Positions 1 to 4,777 of a DNA stretch of 8,313 nt are shown in pieces. Each line of letters starts with the position of its first letter. Position 1 is the stretch's first letter. Position numbers and translations under genes: made by a program. The DNA is from Candidatus Poribacteria bacterium (lineage in GTDB: Bacteria; Poribacteria; DTPJ01), in the NCBI GenBank assembly GCA_011334435.1, contig DTPJ01000240.1, forward strand, positions 1-8,313. Reading direction: 5' to 3'. Below the pieces are notes generated by a model. It worked only from the letters and a program-made list of their open reading frames with translations, did no database searches and was not told the DNA's origin.

Positions 1-122
1 CCGCAAAAGGAGAGACCGAAGCGGTTATAAAGTCTTATGAATCAGGGGCGAATGACTATGTAGTCAAGCCGTTTAACCTGTCAACATTGATAAGTAGGAT
101 AAATAATTGCTTAATGAATTAG
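1..122 (+). CDS. Response regulator receiver domain, C-terminal end (5' partial)
   Basis: The window opens inside this gene; 39 codons and a TAG stop (120-122) are visible. The visible part holds the last third of a CheY-like receiver: the motif VVKPFNL contains the conserved lysine-proline pair that contacts the phosphoryl group, and it is followed by a short final helix (TLISRINNCLMN). No effector domain follows, so the protein is either a stand-alone receiver or one with its other domains N-terminal and outside the window. It closely resembles the end of the next gene (both have KPFNL-TL and an S-x-G-x-x-D-(Y/F)-(I/V)-VKPF layout), so the two look like a tandem duplication. The family assignment of the visible part is firm; partner kinase and output are unknown. 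Confidence 0.85.
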   Translation, partial: AKGETEAVIKSYESGANDYVVKPFNLSTLISRINNCLMN

Positions 123-168
123 CAAAAAGTTCTAAATCATCAACAATTAAAAATAGGTTTAATGCAAT

Positions 169-537
169 ATGGCAAAAGCTAAAATACTTGTTATAGATGA
201 TGAAAAAGAGATAATTGACACTATATCGCTGATGCTCAAAGCCCGCGATTTCTCAATAGTCTCAGCATTAGACGGTCAAGATGGTATAGAAAAGGCAAAA
301 AGCGAAAATCCCGACCTCATACTTCTTGATATTATGATGCCGGGTATAGATGGCTATAACGTCTGTATGAAATTGAAATCCGCTAAAGAAACTAAGAATA
401 TACCAATTGTAGTGATCAGTGGGAAAGCTGAACGAGACGCTATCGTCAAAAGTCATAGCCTCGGAGTTAGCGATTTTATCGTCAAACCGTTTAATCTGCC
501 GACATTGTTGGGAAAAGTTGGGAAATACATTAGGTAG
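169..537 (+). CDS. Stand-alone CheY-like response regulator receiver
   Basis: This is a 122-residue single-domain receiver, the usual length for CheY-type proteins. Visible key residues are the acidic pair D10-D11 (ILVIDDE), the phospho-acceptor D54 (LILLDIMMPGIDG), S84 in the VVISG strand, and K106 in VKPF; all positions needed for phosphoryl transfer are present. There is no DNA-binding or enzymatic output domain, so it probably acts by protein-protein contact or as a phosphate relay. It starts 46 nt after the preceding receiver gene and shares its C-terminal motif, suggesting duplication and co-transcription. The ATG at 169 has only a weak upstream purine run (AGG near 156). A hairpin terminator follows directly, so this gene ends its transcription unit. 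A role in pilus control is plausible from position (PilG/PilH-like receivers are known in twitching systems) but is inference. Confidence 0.9.
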   Translation: MAKAKILVIDDEKEIIDTISLMLKARDFSIVSALDGQDGIEKAKSENPDLILLDIMMPGIDGYNVCMKLKSAKETKNIPIVVISGKAERDAIVKSHSLGVSDFIVKPFNLPTLLGKVGKYIR

Positions 538-539
538 TT

Positions 540-585
540 ATCAGTGTTGAGTAATTCGTTCAACACTGATGGTTATTTATTATTG
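540..585 (+). terminator. Hairpin terminator after the receiver genes
   Basis: A perfect 11-bp inverted repeat (540-550 atcagtgttga, 560-570 tcaacactgat) with a 9-nt loop begins three bases after the stop codon and is followed by a T-rich but interrupted tail (571-585). The position and stem fit an intrinsic terminator. The broken T-run makes termination efficiency uncertain. Confidence 0.65.
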
Positions 586-684
586 TTAAAATGGATTTAT
601 CTATGTAATCTTTTCAAAATTCCTCATTATTCAAAGCTTATAATCGTAGGTTTTTTAAAAAATTGTAATAAAATCAATGATTTT

Positions 685-850
685 TAGCTCCAAAGGAGCG
701 AAATATTTATAGAAAAATGGATAAGCAAAATTCTTAGCTCCGAAGGAGCGAAATATGTAATCGTCGGGTTGATGTTTAATATGTCGCTCCGCTGGAGCTT
801 ATCTTTTGAATTTTCCATGTTCTATAAATATATCACCCCCTTCGGGGTTA
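685..850. repeat. Quartet of GCTCC/GGAGC hairpin repeats (+ + - -)
   Basis: Four short hairpins lie about 50 bp apart: 687-699 (GCTCC-aaa-GGAGC), 737-749 (GCTCC-gaa-GGAGC), 786-798 (GCTCC-gct-GGAGC) and 835-848 (ACCCC-cttc-GGGGT). The first two are followed by a gaaatat tail (tttatagaaa in the first). The last two carry the reverse complement of this tail in front (tctataaata, atatgtc), so the set is arranged head to head. The central pair can fold into one long imperfect hairpin, like a REPIN (an inverted REP doublet). A matching quartet occurs at 2557-2710. Such small palindromic families are typically non-autonomous and moved by a transposase elsewhere; none is encoded here. Confidence 0.75.
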
Positions 851-1040
851 AAAACGCTATATTTTATAAAATTTATAATCCGCTTAAAATCTTATATCTC
901 GGGAATTGTGAAGGTTTTATATCAACAAGGCTTACAGGGCAGAGGAGGTGGAAAAGTAGAGAAAAACCCTGTGTTTATTATACCAATTTTGGTTAGAGAT
1001 GAGATTTATTCTCTCTGTTGCTTTTCAAAAAAATGCTGAT

Positions 1041-1080
1041 ATGGATTCCTGCTATGGATTCCTGCTTTCGCAGGAATGAC
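1041..1080. repeat. GGATTCCTGC/GCAGGAATGAC palindrome with duplicated left arm
   Basis: A perfect 8-bp stem (ATTCCTGC 1058-1065, GCAGGAAT 1070-1077; loop tttc) sits in the frame ATGGATTCC...GGAATGAC. Its first 13 bases (atggattcctgct) occur twice in direct succession, at 1041-1053 and 1054-1066, so the left arm is duplicated. Further family members lie at 2411-2458, 2887-2912, 4585-4599 (left half only) and 6181-6210. This palindrome type is widespread in bacterial genomes and often yields spurious ORFs with peptides such as PAKAGI or FPRKRES. Confidence 0.85.
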
Positions 1081-1244
1081 AGGAATGTAGAGCAGAAATG
1101 ATAGAAATATAGAGCAGAAATGATAGAAATATAGAGCAGAAATGATAGAAATATAGAGCAGGAATGATAGAAATATAGAGCAGGAATGATAGAAATATAG
1201 AGCAGGAATGATAAAAATATAGAGTAAGAATGACAAAATAAAAG
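1069..1244. repeat. 22-bp tandem repeat array growing from the palindrome's right arm
   Basis: Six near-perfect 22-bp units occupy 1091-1222 (boundaries at 1091, 1113, 1135, 1157, 1179 and 1201). A divergent unit precedes them (1069-1090) and a decayed one follows (1223-1244). The first unit contains the right arm of the adjoining palindrome (GCAGGAATGAC), so the array appears to have arisen by amplification of that end. Units 1-3 have gcagaaatg and units 4-6 gcaggaatg, indicating a block-wise duplication history. There are no variable spacers, so it is not CRISPR. An imperfect inverted pair brackets the array (999-1010 and 1275-1286, 11 of 12 matching). Confidence 0.9.
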
Positions 1245-1306
1245 TTCTGTATGAATGACAGAAAAGTTAGATAAAATAAGTCTCATTTCAAACTGAAAGA
1301 GGTGTT

Positions 1307-1366
1307 ATACCAATTCTGTTGTGCAAATGTTAGATGATTGGGAAATGCACAGACGCAAATTGGTAT
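1307..1366. repeat. Orphan two-tier inverted repeat
   Basis: The outer arms ATACCAATT (1307-1315) and AATTGGTAT (1358-1366) are perfect 9-bp complements. The inner arms TGTGCA (1320-1325) and TGCACA (1346-1351) form a second stem. A direct copy of the outer arm (TTATACCAATT) lies at 978-988, on the other side of the 22-bp array. It could be a small MITE-like remnant or a protein-binding or RNA structure; I do not recognise it. Confidence 0.55.
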
Positions 1367-1481
1367 TATTATTTGTTTTTTCGGTTGTTTAATTTTTGTT
1401 GAAAAGTGCGAATAGCTTTTTATTTAAGCTGATCACCTGCGGGTCTCCCCTCTCTGGCTTCCTAAAAAGAAGCTACTGCAT

Positions 1482-1684
1482 AGTGGTCAACTGGGTAATT
1501 TTAAGGTTTTAAAATCCCCCTTAATCCCCCTTTTTCAAAGGGGGAAAGTAAAGGAAGACCTTTTTCAAAGGGGGAAAGTAAAGGAAGACCTTTTTCAAAG
1601 AGGGAAACTAAGGAAGAACTTTTCCAAAGGGGAAATTCAAAGTCTCCCTTTGCAAAAGGGAGATTTAGAGGGATTTTATAAACC
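1482..1684. repeat. AAATCCC-type palindromic element, upstream copy
   Basis: This composite starts with AGTGGTCA (1482-1489), has one arm aaaatcccccttaatccccc (1511-1530), a run of c(t)nCAAAGGGGGAAA motifs, and the opposite arm gggagatttagagggatt (1659-1676) followed by ataaacc (1678-1684). The arms are imperfectly complementary, so the whole is a large palindrome with a tandem array in the middle. Parts of it (AGTGGTCA, the 14-bp atttagagggattt, ataaacc) recur in inverted order at 2335-2405, beyond the prepilin gene. Confidence 0.7.
1531..1640. repeat. 30-bp tandem repeat inside the AAATCCC element
   Basis: Two identical 30-bp units (1531-1560 and 1561-1590; each begins tttttcaaagggggaaag and ends ggaagacc) are followed by a third with a few changes and one base missing (1591-1619) and a partial fourth (1620-1640). 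Each unit carries the CAAAGGGGG arm of the palindrome, so this is a local amplification of one arm. There are no spacers and no coding potential. Confidence 0.9.
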
Positions 1685-1786
1685 TGATAATTATTCTGGT
1701 TGATTGAATGTGATTAGACTTAAATGATAGCTTGCACTTGGTTATTTGGATCGTGAGTTCTTAATGCTCATTTTTAACATGTTGAA

Positions 1787-1792
1787 AAGGAG
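1787..1792 (+). promoter_or_regulatory. Ribosome binding site deciding the prepilin start
   Basis: AAGGAG lies 10 nt before the ATG at 1803. It supports that start over the in-frame upstream TTG (1746) and ATG (1779), which would put a 19- or 8-residue extension in front of a normal 10-residue prepilin leader. Confidence 0.8.
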
Positions 1793-1802
1793 AAAAGAAA
1801 AA

Positions 1803-2171
1803 ATGTCAAAACTCAAAAGAAGACAAAAAGGTTTTACATTGATTGAAGTTCTGTTGATCGTCGTTATCTTGGGTATAATTGCAGCAATCGCCATTCCAAG
1901 GCTTATGGCTAGCAGGGCACAGGCACAAGAAAAAACGTGCCGAACTAATGTTGCTAACATAAATACTGCTCTTGAGAAATATTACTTTGATACTGGTAAA
2001 TATCCAGGAGATACGGGGGCTGCTACATTTACTGATTTCCTTTCGCTTACAGATTATTTCCCAGATGGTGCACCAGTATGTCCGTCAGGTGGAACATATT
2101 CATTGAAAACCACTAAGAGAGCAAAATGTACAATTCATGGTGACATAGATGGTTCAGATACAGGCACTTGA
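1803..2171 (+). CDS. Type IV prepilin (PilA/GspG-like pilin or major pseudopilin)
   Basis: This 122-residue protein has a class III leader of ten mostly basic residues ending in G10, followed by F11 of the mature protein and the invariant glutamate at mature position 5 (E15, in GFTLIEVLL). The hydrophobic N-terminal helix runs to about residue 31 and ends in the usual AIAIPR. A prepilin peptidase would cut after G10 and methylate F11. The helix continues (NVANINTALEKYYFDTGKYP), and the small C-terminal domain contains C93 and C109 (CPSGG...KC-TIHG), which may form a disulfide; C46 is a third cysteine in the helix. Length and the KYY-DTGKYP motif fit GspG-like or small major pilins. It is separated from pilB by 884 nt of repeats and has its own strong ribosome binding site, consistent with independent high expression. 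Whether the filament is a pilus or a pseudopilus cannot be told. Confidence 0.92.
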   Translation: MSKLKRRQKGFTLIEVLLIVVILGIIAAIAIPRLMASRAQAQEKTCRTNVANINTALEKYYFDTGKYPGDTGAATFTDFLSLTDYFPDGAPVCPSGGTYSLKTTKRAKCTIHGDIDGSDTGT

Positions 2172-2176
2172 TTAGC

Positions 2177-2235
2177 ATAAGCAAGAGTTTGTGGGCATAA
2201 GTTTTTATCAAATAAAAACTCGCTCACAGGCTTAT
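2177..2235 (+). terminator. Long hairpin downstream of the prepilin gene
   Basis: The perfect central stem agtttttat (2200-2208) / ataaaaact (2212-2220), with a 3-nt loop, is extended outward by gtgggc (2191-2196) / gctcac (2222-2227) and by ataagc (2177-2182) / gcttat (2230-2235), with small bulges. It begins six bases after the stop. There is no T-run behind it, so it may be a 3' mRNA-stabilising structure or a Rho-assisted end rather than a classic intrinsic terminator. Confidence 0.55.
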
Positions 2236-2242
2236 ATAAGTT

Positions 2243-2306
2243 GGGTCAAGGCGGGTGTTTGATTTAGATTTTGGTAAAAATAAGTCCTTAATTGTCCTCT
2301 TGACCC
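2243..2306. repeat. Inverted pair GGGTCAAG / CTTGACCC
   Basis: Perfect 8-bp arms at 2243-2250 and 2299-2306 enclose 48 nt. Together with the preceding hairpin they could form a second downstream structure of the prepilin transcript. No further copy was seen in the window. Confidence 0.4.
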
Positions 2307-2334
2307 GGCTTTGATATTTAGATAAGTATTTAAG

Positions 2335-2405
2335 GGTTTATAAATCTTTAAATCCCTCTAAATTTCTCTTTTAATGGAGTTTGATTAAATAATTGGGTGA
2401 CCACT
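2335..2405. repeat. AAATCCC-type element, inverted downstream copy
   Basis: In reverse complement this reads AGTGGTCA (2398-2405), then atttagagggattt (2350-2363), then ataaacc (2335-2341). That is the same order as the element upstream of the prepilin (1482-1684), but in opposite orientation and without the array. The 14-bp core is a perfect match to 1663-1676. Confidence 0.6.
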
Positions 2406-2410
2406 GAAAA

Positions 2411-2536
2411 TGGATTCCTGCTCCCCACTTTCGCGGGGACAAGTTCCGTAGGAATGACAAATGTGGAGCATTTTCATTTTTACATGGCTTTCTAATCCTT
2501 ATGATAACTGGATTTAACCGGTTTTCAGAATTCTCA
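2411..2536. repeat. Palindrome with nested hairpin and 86-bp conserved tail (copy A)
   Basis: The outer stem ATTCCT (2414-2419) / AGGAAT (2450-2455) encloses a second stem TCCCC (2422-2426) / GGGGA (2435-2439), a two-tier version of the GGATTCC palindrome. From 2451 to 2536 the sequence aligns without gaps to 2905-2990, with 12 mismatches by my count, ending in ttttcagaattctca. Here the palindrome is therefore part of a longer repeated block. Confidence 0.75.
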
Positions 2537-2556
2537 TGTGAGATAATGTTGTCTTT

Positions 2557-2860
2557 AGCCCCGAAGGGGCGCTATGTTTATAGAAACGATAAATGCCAAA
2601 ATACAAAGCGGAAGCGGAGCGAAATATGATGGGTAAATATGTCGCTCCTGACGGAGCTAAAAGATTTTTTATTTATGTGTTTTCTATAAATATATCACCC
2701 CTTCGGGGTTACAAGTCCTTAACTTAATGAGTATGGGACAAAGGGCTGACAAGGGTATTTTTTCATAAAACCTCACAAAATAGGGTGTTTTAAGCTCCGA
2801 TAGGAGCGTTATATTTATAGAAAAGTGAAATACAAAAATCTAAACTCCGAAGGAGTGATA
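2557..2860. repeat. Second GCTCC hairpin cluster (quartet plus doublet)
   Basis: The quartet comprises 2558-2570 (GCCCC-gaa-GGGGC), a decayed member ending at 2620 (GGAGC), 2644-2657 (GCTCC-tgac-GGAGC, reversed) and 2697-2709 (ACCCC-ttc-GGGGT, reversed). This is the same + + - - order and near-50-bp pitch as at 685-850. Two more + members follow at 2794-2807 (GCTCC-gata-GGAGC) and 2844-2856 (ACTCC-gaa-GGAGT). Most carry the AT-rich tail tttatagaaa or its complement. Stem changes are paired between arms. Confidence 0.75.
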
Positions 2861-2886
2861 TATAAAAATAGCTCAAATAATGCATC

Positions 2887-2990
2887 TGGATTCCCGCTTG
2901 CGCGGGAATGACAAATGTAGAGAATTTTCATTTTTCCATACCTTTTTAATTCTTATGATAATTGAATTTAACGTATTTTCAGAATTCTCA
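2887..2990. repeat. Palindrome with 86-bp conserved tail (copy B), upstream of pilB
   Basis: The stem ATTCCCGC (2890-2897) / GCGGGAAT (2902-2909) is the GC variant of the GGATTCCTGC palindrome, with both arms changed together. The tail 2905-2990 matches copy A without gaps. It contains TATGAT (2954-2959), also present in copy A, which could serve as a -10 hexamer, but no convincing -35 is spaced from it. Its place 65 bp before pilB makes an influence on pilB expression possible. Confidence 0.75.
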
Positions 2991-3055
2991 GAATAAAAAT
3001 TAAACAATAAGCTTAATAAAAAGCTGATGAAGTTATCCAAACAGAGGTAAAAAAG

Positions 3056-4579
3056 ATGGATGTCCCGAAAGAACAAGTCAATTTAACCTTAAGCGAACAA
3101 CAAATAGATAAAAGGATCGCCCAAATATTGCCAGAAGAGACAGTCAGAAGGCTTTTAATGTTGCCGATAAGAGTTGAAGGCGATCAACTCTATGTAGCAA
3201 CCATATCACCAGTCAATCTTCCCGGTATAGATGAGGTCAGACTTATAACAGGTTTGAGGGTCAAACCAATAATAGTGGCAAGACCAGAATTGGAACGAGC
3301 AATAGGCGAGCAGTTCAGCGCAAACCAAACATCTAAACAAGCTATAGTAGATATGACATTTCAAGAACTTGGGACAACAAGGATGATCACTCCACAAGAG
3401 GAGATTCTTGAGATTGACGAGGCGCCTGTTGTAGATTTGGTCAACTCCATTATCAAAGGTGCGATAAATGACGGCGCCAGCGACATCCACCTTGAGCCTC
3501 AATTCCCCGAGATGCGAGTAAGATACAGGATAAACGGTATTCTGCACGATATAACAACAGTCCCAAGATATATTGAGCCGTCAATAGTATCCAGAATAAA
3601 ACTATTAGCAGATATGGACATCACAGAAAGACGAAGATCACAAGACGGACATATAACCATGACCGTTGGTCGTAAACAGGTAGATCTCAGAGTGTCAAGC
3701 GTCCTTACAGTTAACGGCGAAAAGATAGTCATCAGAGTATTAGATAAAGAGACGATGCTAATTGATCTTGAACATCTCGGTCTTACAAGCGAACAGCATA
3801 AAAAGTTTAAGTCATTCATTGAACATCCCTATGGCATGATTTTAGTAACAGGTCCAACAGGTAGCGGTAAAAGCACGACGCTTTATGCAGTCCTAAATGA
3901 GTTGGATTCCGTAACACGAAATATCATAACAGTAGAAAACCCCGTTGAGTATCAGATGAACGGCATAAGCCAAATTCAAGTTAATCCTTCAATTAATCTG
4001 ACTTTTGCGAACGCATTACGAACAATCGTCAGACAAGACCCAGATGTTATAATGGTCGGAGAGATACGAGATGCAGAGACAGCAGATATAGCAGTTCAAG
4101 CAGCGTTGACAGGTCACTTAGTTTTTAGTACACTACATACAAACGATGCTCCCGGTGCAGTAGTCCGTTTGGTAGATATGGGCGTTCAGCCATTCCTTAT
4201 AGCGTCAGCAGTAATAGGAGTTATAGCTCAACGTCTTGTGAGGAAGATATGCCCACAATGCAAGGAATATTATCGTCCATCGCAGGAAGTCCTTGATATG
4301 TTAGGGGCGAATCCTGAGGTTAAAGAATTGGCAAGAGGCAGAGGTTGCGAATATTGCAGGAATACGGGCTATCGTGGAAGAACTGGTGTCTATGAAGTTT
4401 TTGAGGTTGACGATGATATAAGAAGGCTTATAATCACACAGGCGCCGACAAGTGAGATCAAAAAAATGGCGTTAGCAAAAGGTATGAAGTCATTAAGTTA
4501 TAATGGTCGTCAAAAGATATTACAAGGTATCTCAACATTTGAGGAAGTTCAAAGAGTTGTTTATATTGGAGAGGAATAG
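3056..4579 (+). CDS. pilB: Type IV pilus assembly ATPase PilB (GspE family)
   Basis: This 507-residue cytoplasmic hexameric ATPase powers pilin polymerisation through PilC. All family motifs are present: GASDIHLEP (140-148), arginines in the RVRYRING strand (154-161), Walker A GPTGSGKST (266-274), Asp box ITVENPVEY (291-299), Walker B DPDVIMVGEIRD (328-339, catalytic E336), His box TGHLVFSTLHTND (352-364), and a tetracysteine zinc site C399/C402/C431/C434 (CPQC...CEYC). The N-terminal region (about 15-90) is a single T2SSE_N-type domain; I do not see the RLG-type c-di-GMP motif of MshEN domains, and the protein is somewhat shorter than typical PilB. The ATG is preceded by AGAGG at 8 nt. PilB and T2SS GspE are hard to separate by motif; the zinc site and neighbours fit either. 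pilC follows after a repeat-filled gap of 198 nt. Confidence 0.96.
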   Translation: MDVPKEQVNLTLSEQQIDKRIAQILPEETVRRLLMLPIRVEGDQLYVATISPVNLPGIDEVRLITGLRVKPIIVARPELERAIGEQFSANQTSKQAIVDMTFQELGTTRMITPQEEILEIDEAPVVDLVNSIIKGAINDGASDIHLEPQFPEMRVRYRINGILHDITTVPRYIEPSIVSRIKLLADMDITERRRSQDGHITMTVGRKQVDLRVSSVLTVNGEKIVIRVLDKETMLIDLEHLGLTSEQHKKFKSFIEHPYGMILVTGPTGSGKSTTLYAVLNELDSVTRNIITVENPVEYQMNGISQIQVNPSINLTFANALRTIVRQDPDVIMVGEIRDAETADIAVQAALTGHLVFSTLHTNDAPGAVVRLVDMGVQPFLIASAVIGVIAQRLVRKICPQCKEYYRPSQEVLDMLGANPEVKELARGRGCEYCRNTGYRGRTGVYEVFEVDDDIRRLIITQAPTSEIKKMALAKGMKSLSYNGRQKILQGISTFEEVQRVVYIGEE

Positions 4580-4584
4580 TGATT

Positions 4585-4599
4585 AATGGATTCCTGCTT
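4585..4599. repeat. Truncated left half of the GGATTCCTGC palindrome
   Basis: AATGGATTCCTGCTT begins five bases after the pilB stop, but the right arm GCAGGAATGAC is missing. After 11 bases a different repeat starts at 4611. It looks like a palindrome copy cut by insertion or deletion. Confidence 0.65.
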
Positions 4600-4610
4600 G
4601 AGTAAATCAA

Positions 4611-4724
4611 TGTCATTCTGAGCGAAGCGAAGAATCTATTGAGATGCTTCACTTCGTTCAGCATGACAGAAATGTAGTCGTTCAGCATGACAGAAATGTG
4701 GTCGTTCAGTATGACAGAAACATT
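4611..4724. repeat. TGTCATTCTGAGCGAAG inverted repeat with 24-bp tandem tail
   Basis: Arms at 4611-4637 (starting tgtcattctgagcgaag) and 4641-4668 (ending cttcgttcagcatgaca) are complementary at all but about four of 27 positions. The right end is then repeated as three 24-bp units (4653-4676, 4677-4700, 4701-4724; core GTTCAGYATGACAGAAA). This is a second common dispersed family, whose spurious peptide on the minus strand is NEVKHLNRFFASLRMT. It fills most of the pilB-pilC gap. Confidence 0.85.
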
Positions 4725-4777
4725 AAATATGTTATTCTCGTATAAACGGGAATTCATAGAGATTGTGGGTTATTGAT

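Larger units (their letters stand above)
571..1802. other. Gene-free, repeat-filled spacer upstream of the prepilin
   Basis: No convincing gene is present in these roughly 1.2 kb. Short open frames (769-996, 806-1039, and minus-strand frames around 993-1286) lie across repeats and encode low-complexity or repeat-derived peptides. In order the spacer holds a GCTCC hairpin quartet (685-850), a stretch with no recognised feature (851-1040), a palindrome leading into a 22-bp tandem array (1041-1244), an orphan 60-nt hairpin (1307-1366), AT-rich sequence with only small hairpins (1369-1481), and an AAATCCC-type repeat with a 30-bp array (1482-1684). The last ~115 bases before the prepilin should contain its promoter, but I could not identify a good sigma-70 or sigma-54 match. 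Confidence 0.8.
2172..3055. other. Gene-free, repeat-filled spacer between prepilin and pilB
   Basis: The 884 nt contain no credible gene. They hold the post-pilin hairpins, the inverted AAATCCC copy (2335-2405), two related palindrome-plus-tail blocks (2411-2536 and 2887-2990), and a hairpin cluster between them (2557-2860). A minus-strand open frame at 2873-3076 is the familiar spurious product of the palindrome (peptide FPRKRESR). The last 65 bases before pilB are unique AT-rich sequence and probably carry its leader; a ribosome binding site AGAGG (3043-3047) lies 8 nt before the ATG. Confidence 0.8.

Noticed and set aside
769..1039. Two overlapping + strand ORFs of 75 and 77 codons
   Set aside because: They begin within or beside the GCTCC hairpins, lack ribosome binding sites, overlap in two frames and encode repeat-derived or composition-driven peptides with no domain pattern.
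1069..1244. CRISPR array
   Set aside because: Units of 22 bp are directly adjacent with no unique spacers, and no cas genes are nearby; it is a simple tandem array.
993..1286. Minus-strand ORFs with periodic FYHSCSIFLSFLLY-type peptides
   Set aside because: The periodicity is only the 22-bp tandem array read in frame (three units give 22 codons); there is no start signal or family.
1531..1640. CRISPR-like array with 30-bp repeats
   Set aside because: The repeats are contiguous and contain an internal palindrome arm; there are no spacers.
1746..1802. Longer prepilin starting at TTG 1746 or ATG 1779
   Set aside because: It would give an abnormally long leader; ATG 1803 has AAGGAG at 10 nt and yields a standard 10-residue prepilin leader.
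1690..1802. Sigma-54 promoter for the prepilin
   Set aside because: Prepilin genes are often sigma-54 dependent, but I found no GG-N10-GC element in this stretch that fits the consensus.
2873..3076. Minus-strand 67-codon ORF ending in FPRKRESR
   Set aside because: It is the known type of spurious translation of the GGATTCCCGC palindrome and overlaps the start of pilB.
3206..3819. Antisense ORFs inside pilB
   Set aside because: They are shadows of a strongly conserved coding frame with no signals of their own; the same holds for those inside pilC (4978-5415, 5737-5964) and at 7805-8068.
4458..4757. Minus-strand 99-codon ORF containing NEVKHLNRFFASLRMT
   Set aside because: This is a translation of a dispersed inverted repeat and its tandem tail, partly antisense to pilB.
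4763..4777. PilC starting at TTG 4763
   Set aside because: The PilC family typically starts MAKF-Y-A-D; ATG 4778 gives exactly this, and TTG has no better ribosome binding site.
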